From contig NC_068339.1 in the NCBI RefSeq assembly GCF_014633365.1, positions 15,771,925-15,835,924 on the forward strand: a DNA stretch of 64,000 nucleotides, written 5' to 3'. Both the position numbers and the translations under genes were made by a program. Within the stretch, counting starts at the first letter, position 1. Every line of letters begins with the position of its first letter. The stretch is from Diospyros lotus (taxonomy: Eukaryota; Streptophyta; Magnoliopsida; Ericales; Ebenaceae). Shown piece by piece: positions 56,705 to 64,000 of the stretch. The notes under the pieces were generated by a model. That model was not told the DNA's origin. It did no database searches and was given only the letters and a program-made list of their open reading frames with translations.

Positions 56705-58738
56705 CTACGCATCTTCATTGGAGTCGGAAGTCGCCGTTGTTGAACCATCATTAACCCATTCGTCAGATGATGATGAATGGATAAGTTCTTCTTGACGTCG
56801 CATGTTAGCTCTTTCCCAATCATCGAGGCAAACTTGAGCTTCCAATGATTCTGGAGCTAATCTTGATCTTCTTTCGTCCAAAATGTTGCCTCCACTACTG
56901 AATGTTTGTTCAACGGCTACAGTTGAAGCTCGAACTGCAAAAAGTTGACTTGCAATAATTGCAAGAGTTGGAAATGTCTTCTTGTGCCTTTTCCACCACT
57001 CCAAAATTTCAAAATTTAAACCTGTATCATCACCAAACTCAAAAACTGTGGTTAGATAAGTTTCGAGCTCCGAATGTGAGCTCGATCTAGGTTTTTTCCT
57101 CATTTGATCTAAAAATTTATGACCCCATTTCATTGGTTGGGAGGAAGAGGAATGCGAAGCCATGGATGGAAATGATTCTTCACTACTAAGAGCAATAACA
57201 TATGCTTCATATAATTGATTGCATAAAGTTCTAACCTTAGAAATTATAATATTCACATCAATTTCTTCATTATTTTCTAATCCTAACAACGAATAATAGT
57301 TAGACAAACACTCAATTAAACCATCAAATTTACACCTAGGATCAAATACCATAGTAACAAGAAAAATTTCAGGAATAAATTGATAATAACGTAACCATTT
57401 TTCTCTTATTTCTAAAACAGCATGACAAATTTCTTCAACATTAATTCCTTCCATTAATACACCGGCCACATTCATTGCTTCTATTAAAAATTGATGTGAA
57501 GTTGGTTTATAAACACTACTAAGTGTATGAGTAGCATCATTAAAAATTCGTAAAATATTCAAATTTGAACTACAAACATTCCACATAGTTGGAAAAATAG
57601 GATATTGTGGAATATAATTTGCTGCAAAAGAACACAATAAATCTTTATATTCAAAAGATTGATTAAGTAATTTAAAAGTTGAGTTCCAACGAGTAGGGAC
57701 ATCTTTTGAAAAACGTTTTGGGGTTTGACCATTGGAGGTGCAAAAATGTGCCCATGCTTTTGCAGTTCGAGGGTGTACCCAAATATAAGAAATAACATTT
57801 CTAATTGGATCTAAATAAGAATTAAGTGACTTAATACCATCTTGAACACATAAATTTAAAACATGGCATGCACATCTAACATGAAAAAATCTTCCACCAA
57901 AATTTGGTTGACAAATTCTTTTCAATTCATTAATAGAAGCAGTATTAGCCGATGCATTATCAAAAGAAATTGAAAAAATTCTATTAACTAATCTATATTC
58001 TTGTAAAATTTGTTGAATTAATCTACAAATATTTTCAGCATTATGACTTTCATCAAAACATCGATACGCAAGAATTCTTTTTTGTAAAACATAATTTTCA
58101 TCAACCCAATGACAAGTAATACCCATATATGAATGAGTTTGCCAATGATCACTCCAAATATCACTACAAATAGAAACATTAATATTATTGTTTTGAAAAT
58201 ATGTTATCAATTCAATTTTTGAGTTTTTAAACAATTTTAACAAATTTCTTTTCAAAGTATTTCTAGGAATTGATTTAAAACTAGGATTAACAAAGTTTTG
58301 ACGAAATCGAGTAAAACCTAATTTTTCACCAAAACTAAAAGATAAATGATCAATTGCTACCATTTTAGCTAAACCAGACCTACAATTAGCTTCATTATAA
58401 TGAAATAATTGAGGAGAGTTTGAAGAGGTAGCAAACCCGGATATTTGTGTTTGATCGCGGCTCAATCCAACCTTGAGCGGGTGCTTTGTTTGCAAATGTC
58501 GGGCGAAAGTACCATATCCACCTCCTTGCTTGAATTTGTATACCTGATTACAATAATTACAAGATACATCAAATTTACCGTCTCCTTTTGGTGTTTTCTT
58601 GAAATGAATATTAAAAATATCATAAGTACAAATTTTTCCACCTCCCTTTTGTTGAGTTTCACTCTCTTGTGTTTGAAAATTTTGAGTTTCAAACTCAACA
58701 TTTTCAACATTTTCAAAATTTCTACCTTCACTTGCCAT
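56705..58738 (-). CDS. hAT transposase, apparently intact, 677 aa
   Basis: The start is ATG 58738 (MASEGRNFENVENVEFETQN); the frame is open 26 codons farther upstream, but that part is hydrophobic AT-rich leader and an unlikely start. Order: BED zinc finger at residues about 40-90 (CNYCNQVYKFKQGGGYGTFA, then RHLQTKH); RNase H-like catalytic core with acidic sites in ICSDIWSD and ISFDNASANTAS; an alpha-helical insertion containing HVRCACHVLNLCVQDG and DVPTRWNSTF; and the C-terminal dimerisation region with EWWKRHKKTFPTLAIIASQL and STVAVEQTFSSGGNILDERR. It acts in the nucleus to cut and paste elements carrying its ends. The length fits plant RICESLEEPER/Ac-like transposases (650-800). No stop or frameshift seen. 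It is the only gene in a complete element, not a domesticated host gene. Confidence 0.93.
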   Translation of the reverse strand: MASEGRNFENVENVEFETQNFQTQESETQQKGGGKICTYDIFNIHFKKTPKGDGKFDVSCNYCNQVYKFKQGGGYGTFARHLQTKHPLKVGLSRDQTQISGFATSSNSPQLFHYNEANCRSGLAKMVAIDHLSFSFGEKLGFTRFRQNFVNPSFKSIPRNTLKRNLLKLFKNSKIELITYFQNNNINVSICSDIWSDHWQTHSYMGITCHWVDENYVLQKRILAYRCFDESHNAENICRLIQQILQEYRLVNRIFSISFDNASANTASINELKRICQPNFGGRFFHVRCACHVLNLCVQDGIKSLNSYLDPIRNVISYIWVHPRTAKAWAHFCTSNGQTPKRFSKDVPTRWNSTFKLLNQSFEYKDLLCSFAANYIPQYPIFPTMWNVCSSNLNILRIFNDATHTLSSVYKPTSHQFLIEAMNVAGVLMEGINVEEICHAVLEIREKWLRYYQFIPEIFLVTMVFDPRCKFDGLIECLSNYYSLLGLENNEEIDVNIIISKVRTLCNQLYEAYVIALSSEESFPSMASHSSSSQPMKWGHKFLDQMRKKPRSSSHSELETYLTTVFEFGDDTGLNFEILEWWKRHKKTFPTLAIIASQLFAVRASTVAVEQTFSSGGNILDERRSRLAPESLEAQVCLDDWERANMRRQEELIHSSSSDEWVNDGSTTATSDSNEDA

Positions 58739-59029
58739 TTTTTTGAAAAAAGTATGATAATAAAAAAATATAATAATGATAAAATAATATAGTAACAAGT
58801 AATAAATAATTAACAATATAATTGAATAAATTGATAAATAACAAAATGAGAAGATTGATGAAATTGAAATTGAAATATTAAATGAGAGACAAAATTGAGA
58901 GAATAATAGCTTGAGACTTGAGAGAGAGAGAGAGAAAGTGCGAAAAATGAGTGGGGGAGGGAGGGGTATATATAGATAGGAATTATAAAATTAAAAAAAA
59001 AATTAATAAAATTGGAATTGGATTGGACC

Positions 59030-59090
59030 GTTGGCTGCCAACGGTCCAATTTTGGACCGTTGGCTGCCAACGGTCCAATTTTGGACCGTT
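59030..59090. repeat. 32-bp tandem repeat in the hAT leader
   Basis: Two and a partial third copy of a unit with TTGGACCGTTGGCTGCCAAC, itself containing an inverted repeat (GTTGGC/GCCAAC). It lies between the transposase start and the right subterminal array. Confidence 0.8.
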
Positions 59091-59130
59091 GGGGGGAGGA
59101 GGGGTGGTGGGGGGGGAGGGGTGCTGCACG

Positions 59131-59149
59131 GGGGGGGGGGGGGGGGGGG
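59131..59149. repeat. Poly(G) tract
   Basis: About 19 G in a G-rich stretch from 59090, inside the hAT right end. Confidence 0.8.
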
Positions 59150-59339
59150 TTGTTCCGGTTCCGCGGAACCGGCGGTTCCGGTTCCCCGGAACCTTGAACC
59201 GGAACCGGACCGAATTTCGCCGGTTCAGTCCGGTTCCGGTTCCTGTTCCGGTTCGGCCGGTTCCGGGTCCGGTTCCGGCCGGTCCGGTTCCGGTTCGAAC
59301 CGCCGGTCCGGTTCAATTTTGGCCATGTCTACACCACGC

Positions 59340-60480
59340 CACAAAATAGTCCAAACCCCCCCAAGAACCGAAACCCTCAAACCCCTAAGTCTCTCGGCCG
59401 ATCAACACCTCTCACCGAAGTCACACAAGCTTCCACACACAGTAGGATCCACTAAGAAACGTAGAGCAATCACAAAGATATGGGTTCAACAAAGGGCCAA
59501 AAAACTTAACAAAGAGAAGACATCAACTCAGAATAAATAGGCGTCCCAAACGTCATTGACGGACAATCACGACACACAAGGAAGATGCGGCACTCAACAA
59601 GGAAATGAGCATCAATTCAAGAAGGAAAGGCACCCATGGAGAATCAGCCAAGCATGGAAAAAGAAGCAAACAATGGTCGGTTAGAGATAGGGGTAGGAGA
59701 GAACACAATCGGCCGCCATACACACATGACACAAAATAAGGGAACAAATCTCTTATATATGATAACTCTAGGGCAAAGGATAATGGGCTTCAGGAACTTG
59801 GGCTTCTTGGGCTTTCTTCCTCTTTTGAGCAAATGAGACGAGGCTCATTTTTCCTCTACATAGAGGGTTAAGGACTTATGGCCCAATTTCAATTTGTGTT
59901 GTCAATAAGGATGTTAAACTATCACTTCAATCTCGGACCAAAACCTATGAAGTTAATTCGAATCATCACCATTGCATTAGGCCTATTACTTTAGGAAACA
60001 CAAAACCAATATTTAGCTAGGGAAGCAAGAGCTGTATGTATTTCAAGTATATCCAGAAAACGTTGGCCACCGCGAGTTGATACGTACTAACATCTGCTAC
60101 GCGATCGAGCTGGATTTGCTAGTGGCGTTGGCCAAAACCTATGAGAATGTCCAGTCCATGTAACATTGATTGTAGGAAATATATATCATGAAGGGGTAGC
60201 GGAATCAATTTTTCAAGTGTAGAATTTTGTTCTTTCATATAGAGGGCCAAATAAATCAAAAAATATGTGCTCTTGACCCAATTTCAAAATTAATCTGTGG
60301 AGACTTGACTAAGTAGTCGTACAAATATAGATGGCAGAGGTTATGGCTCTCTTATATATACCATGCATCGGGGTAGCTTTCCTTCACTCCTTGCTGCATA
60401 TCATTTCCATTTGATTTTTTTTTTCTTATATGTAGTGATTAGGTACTTCCCTCTCTTTATGGTAGCCTTTTTGCATTTGT
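59340..60480. other. Intergenic sequence right of the intact hAT
   Basis: 59340-59560 is C/A-rich and unlike AT-rich neighbours; it continues the sequence interrupted by the hAT. No recognisable gene. Confidence 0.45.
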
Positions 60481-60483
60481 TTA

Positions 60484-61345
60484 GAAGGTGTTTCGCTAAG
60501 CATTTTGATCGTTTATAAGCTATGTAGTGTTTTTGCCTTAAGTATTTGCAACACCAATTAGCTTAAAAGCTATATAGCTTAAATACTACTATAATAGCGT
60601 TTTCCAAAAGGCTATCCAGTTTATTGCGTTGACCAACTAGTTTACTATTTTGCCCTCAAACATTTTTAATATTTACGCCCCTTGTCTGTGCTACCTTTTT
60701 TCCCCCATTGCTCTATTCGCCCATCTTCCCTTTGCTTTTGCCATTGTCGTCGTCGCCTCTCCTGCAAATCCGTTGTCATTGTCGTCCAACTACATCACCG
60801 CTAGTCACCGTTGGGTTGGTCGCGCCATCTCTGCAAGTCGTCGTTAGGTTCCATTTCAACCTACCTCCCGCAGTCTGTCGCCCCAACTTTTTCCGATCGC
60901 CATTGTTGGCCATCATCGTTGCCCCTACTAGTCGCTTCTTGTCAACCATCGCTCTCATCAGTTGTTGCTACCTTTGTGTTTCTCCTCGTTGCATATATAT
61001 ATATATATATATAACAACAATAAACATAATATATATACATATAACAACACATAATATATACATTATTGTTATATATAACTTATATAATATATATAGTAAT
61101 AATGTATTAATATATTTTTAATAATTATGTATAATTTATCAACATATAAAATTTTACATCATTCAACACTATGTTTATTTTGGTTTTTTTTGCCAAGTTT
61201 TGATAACTTATTAGATTTTTCAAATCAAACACATAACTATTAATTAATAGTTTAAAATCACATTTATCCAAATACATTATTAGCTTAAACGCTACTTAAC
61301 TTTTAGCTTAAAATTATAAAAAAAATTATAAGCCAAACACCCCCC
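60484..61345. mobile_element. Candidate PIF/Harbinger (Tourist-like) non-autonomous element
   Basis: The 862-bp block has inverted ends GAAGGTGTTTCGCTAAG (left) and GGGGGGTGTTTGGCTTA (right, other strand) and a TTA at each border (60481-60483 and 61346-61348), the 3-bp TWA duplication of PIF/Harbinger. AGCTTAAA-type motifs recur in both ends. The centre is GC-rich, then an AT microsatellite. No transposase. Confidence 0.55.
60990..61100. repeat. (AT)n-rich microsatellite cluster
   Basis: Long TATATA runs with CATA interruptions inside the candidate Harbinger element. Confidence 0.8.
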
Positions 61346-61348
61346 TTA

Positions 61349-63743
61349 CTCTTATTATGTGTAGCAATATAATTTTGTTGAAAATATATTATTGAGACGA
61401 TTGAACACTTAATTAATTACTAGTAAATCCATTGGGAATATAAATCAAAACATCACTGCAGCTCAATCGCGGTTGATGCCATTTTTGGCGATCAGCAATT
61501 TTCCTTTGCAAGTGTGGCTACCACTTTGACAACAGAATAAAACCCCTGAAATCCCTCCAGGGGCCATGTTGGATTTTGCATTAAGACTAACTTTGATATT
61601 ATTCCTCTTGTAAGTTGTTCCAGTACTAATTAAAAGAAGAGAAAGGAGTACCCGCCCTGTGCTCACTTGAGGGCCGCCACCCCCCAAGCACAGCCACTCC
61701 AAAATCAATAGGAGAAGATGAATAGAGCTGCTGCTCGGATGATGATGAGAGTAATGGGGATGAAGAAAATCACACGGAGTTTATGCCATTAAACCAGTAC
61801 TAATTAATGCTTTCTCTCTTACGAAGGATGATTTTAGTTGAATGAAAGAGTTCGCATGGTTGTCCCGCCGGGTGCCCTTGCACATGCATGCAGGTTGGCA
61901 TCTCAGACCGACATATATATATATAGACCAAGGGAAAAGATAAAAAAGGAAAAAAAAAAAAAAAAAGCATGAAAGGAAAGGGAAGAGAAATATTGGGTTT
62001 TGAAGAAGAAGGAACAGATATAGAGAAAAGCTAGATTTTGATCACAAAGCCCAGCCAAAGTCCAAAAGCTTATTCTGCTGTCCTGCATTGAGTTTGTACG
62101 TAGCTTAATAAAGCAAAGCATCTTCTTCTGGAATGGAAACCTAAATTGTATGTATATATGCCGGGCCAAGAAGCTAATGCTAGTTATTTGGTTTGCAGTG
62201 TTAAAACAAATCTTAATTAAATTCAGTAGCAATTGTGTTTGATAAATTGCTACCGTGCATTTAATTAATTAATTAATAGTTGATCACTTCATCCAATTCG
62301 TGCACATTTGCTAACTCTGTCGTTTAACTAATTATTAGCAGTAGAGTATAGATGATGAGGGAAACAGCGTGAAAATGGAAGGAAACACAAGGATTATTAA
62401 CATATATATATATATATTAGTGGTGTGTGAGTGAGTACTGTAGTGGGAAAACCATATATTTTCGATTCCAAAATTAAGGGCAGAATGGGATTCTCTTCTC
62501 ATTCAACTCAAATTTCAAATTTTTGACATAATAAATGCCACCTTTATCCAAAAAAAGAAAAAAACAAGTAAATTGTGGATGGGACTTTTTTGGGTGGATT
62601 CGCTTCGGCATAAAATTGGCTTTGTTGGTGTCACATCACTGATCACTTGTTTAAATATGCCATTGTCCATATATAGAGGCAGAGAAATTATTACAAAATT
62701 TTTAATACAACATTAATAACACATATATAATGTTATAATAATGAATAGAATTTATAATTATAATAATAACATTATGATGATAACATTTGGGATTAAATAA
62801 GAAAAAAAAAAAGTATGATAATTAGGTGGATGCATGAATCATGGTCAGAGATATATATATATATATATGGATGCTATATTGCAATATTATTAGACGAATC
62901 TTATTCCTTCATATATAATTCCCCCTCAACACTATCAGGTTCCTTCTTGCAACTTCTACAACTCGGACATTCGTCGACTCCAACATATGTGTGTGTCTGT
63001 GTGTATGTATATATATGTATATATATGCATGCTCCTCTATTTAACGCAGTGGAAATTGCAAATTAATTAATAATATATACTTGTAGTAGTTCTCCTCATT
63101 GAATTCTGAAAGAAATTAATTCCTTTTTCTCCCAAATGATATATCCTTGCAAAAGCTGCAAAAATATATATTAATATATATGCTCAATTCGTGATATTAA
63201 CATACCACACGTAAAAGTTCTCTCTCTCCCACACCCACACCCACACCCACACCCACACCCACACATACATATATATACTTTCTCTCTCTCTCTCTCTATA
63301 TAATTTTATTCTTATATGTACTAGGCTCGATTGTGACGGGGTCAAAAGGAAGAAAAGAGAAATGTCCTTTCAACGACTAATTTTTTTTTTTTTTTGAGCT
63401 GAAATGTCATTTATATATAGGAGTAAGATGGACAATATCTCTTTGTGAGACTTTATGATGATAATTGACATTATAGACAGTATACCCTTAATTAAATTGA
63501 AGGATAATAATTTTATATATACAAGAAAACTTAATTAATTTATAACTGTGGTGGAGTAATGCATATCTATTGTTGGAACCAAAAACAAAAGGTTGCACAC
63601 CGTCCAAAACAGGAAAGATTTGGATGACATACAGCCATAGAAAGCGGACCCTCCTTTTACTTTTGAAATTTAATTATATATAAAGAAAAAAGATTGAAAA
63701 GGGCAGCTATATATATATATATATATTATTCCATCCTGGAGTA
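61349..63743. other. Intergenic region upstream of MIR169
   Basis: No protein gene supported. It contains several (AT)n and (CT)n tracts, the hexamer array at 63228-63265, and poly(A) at 61952-61967 and poly(T) at 63380-63396. The minus-strand ORF at 61463-61708 has no family motif. Confidence 0.6.
63228..63265. repeat. (CCCACA)n hexamer array followed by (AT)n and (CT)n
   Basis: Six tandem CCCACA units, then ACATATATATA and CTCTCT to about 63297. Not the plant telomere motif (TTTAGGG). Confidence 0.9.
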
Positions 63744-63744
63744 C

Positions 63745-63752
63745 TATAAATA
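63745..63752 (+). promoter_or_regulatory. TATA box of the MIR169 primary transcript (probable)
   Basis: TATAAATA, preceded by GTAC, stands about 100 bp before the miR169 hairpin; a start near 63775-63785 is expected. Plant MIR genes use pol II TATA promoters at such distances. Confidence 0.5.
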
Positions 63753-63843
63753 TGGGATGAACCAACACCATGAGATGAGAACCGGAGATTGCATTGCATT
63801 GATCAGCTCCCGGCCGGATCATGATGATATATAGAGAGAGCAT

Positions 63844-64000
63844 GAAGCCTTGCATGAGGCGGAAGAGAGTGGATTGCAGCCAAGGATGACTTGCCGGCCC
63901 TCCGGCATCTATTCTATATATACACACAATATATATAAATATCGCCTGCCGGCGGGTTGTCCTTGGCTACATTCGGCTCTCCTCTTCTCATGCGAGGCTC
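63844..64000 (+). ncRNA. MIR169: MIR169 precursor hairpin (microRNA169)
   Basis: The mature miR169 is at 63877-63897: it begins CAGCCAAGGATGACTTG and ends CCGG, matching the miR169b/c form. The opposite arm has the star strand at 63951-63970 (GGCGGGTTGTCC, then TTGGCTAC). The arms pair well below the duplex too: GCCTTGCATGAGG near 63847 against CATGCGAGGC near the window end. The loop of about 50 nt (63898-63950) is AT-rich. miR169 guides cleavage of NF-YA (CCAAT-binding factor subunit A) transcripts in drought, nitrogen and nodulation responses. The window ends at the hairpin base, so the 3' part of the transcript is not seen. Confidence 0.93.

Larger units (their letters stand above)
56152..59331 (-). 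mobile_element. Complete hAT transposon, 3.18 kb, perfect 8-bp target duplication
   Basis: CACCACGC stands at 56144-56151 and 59332-59339. The ends are TAAACATGGCCA (left) and, on the other strand, TAGACATGGCCA (right): inverted ends with one mismatch. Both subterminal regions (56160-56345 and 59150-59320) are packed with GGTTC/CCGG motifs, including GGTTCGGTCAACGGTT three times on the left, typical of transposase-binding arrays. One uninterrupted transposase gene fills the centre. Every structural requirement for autonomy is visible. Confidence 0.95.

Noticed and set aside
58951..59540. Gly/Pro/Arg-rich ORFs on both strands (for example GSGSGSGR-type)
   Set aside because: They are translations of the hAT GGTTCCGG subterminal array and poly(G), not genes.
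55945..60000. Solo LTR interrupted by the intact hAT
   Set aside because: The C/A-rich sequence on both sides looks like one older repeat, but no TG...CA borders with matching flanks could be fixed.
61463..61708. 81-aa minus-strand ORF ending with FCCQSGSHTCKGK, reminiscent of a small Cys-rich peptide
   Set aside because: No signal peptide, no known Cys pattern and no neighbouring exons; not supported.
63228..63265. Interstitial telomere repeat
   Set aside because: The unit is CCCACA, not the plant CCCTAAA.

Overview
The window is nuclear DNA of a eudicot plant, probably a woody species with retrotransposon-enlarged introns; I cannot name the genus. Evidence: GT-AG introns, an intronless P-class PPR gene, a GT14-family (DUF266) Golgi glycosyltransferase, a MIR169 hairpin, plant Ty1/copia and Ty3/gypsy elements with tRNA-iMet-type primer sites, plant hAT, Helitron, SINE and RTE-type LINE remnants, and many microsatellites. 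No CRISPR array, operon or rRNA gene was seen.

Host genes, left to right. (1) A thioredoxin-fold gene on + (coding exons 210-13965, 151 aa). Its last intron is 10 kb and holds a copia element; an earlier intron holds a candidate solo LTR. (2) A single-exon 1,092-aa PPR gene on + (15474-18752) resembling Arabidopsis At5g57250. A 107-bp tandem duplication at its 5' end creates an upstream ORF that copies the protein's own N-terminus. (3) A GT14 beta-glucuronosyltransferase / core-2/I-branching-like gene on - (ten coding exons, 44277 down to 21302, 393 aa). Two long introns carry nearly all its length: one holds a gypsy element with a perfect target duplication; the other holds a copia element, an RTE LINE fragment and a gypsy solo LTR nested in a long-inverted-repeat element. 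(4) A MIR169 gene on + at the right edge (hairpin about 63844-64000) with a TATA box.

Mobile elements fill most of the rest. 47.9-51.0 kb is a mosaic of two broken related hAT elements facing each other, followed by a Helitron 3' end. 53.7-55.4 kb has two SINEs of one family in opposite orientation, each with target duplications. 56.15-59.33 kb is a structurally complete hAT with matching inverted ends, a perfect 8-bp target duplication and an uninterrupted 677-aa transposase. 60.5-61.3 kb is a candidate PIF/Harbinger-type non-autonomous element. The remainder is AT-rich intergenic DNA and microsatellites.

The host genes are unrelated in function. What links them is intron growth by insertion: all splice junctions of both multi-exon genes still join in frame despite about 25 kb of inserted or repeated intronic DNA. 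I found no clearly new molecular system. The best leads are the intact hAT, the MIR169 locus, the self-copying upstream ORF and the SINE family.
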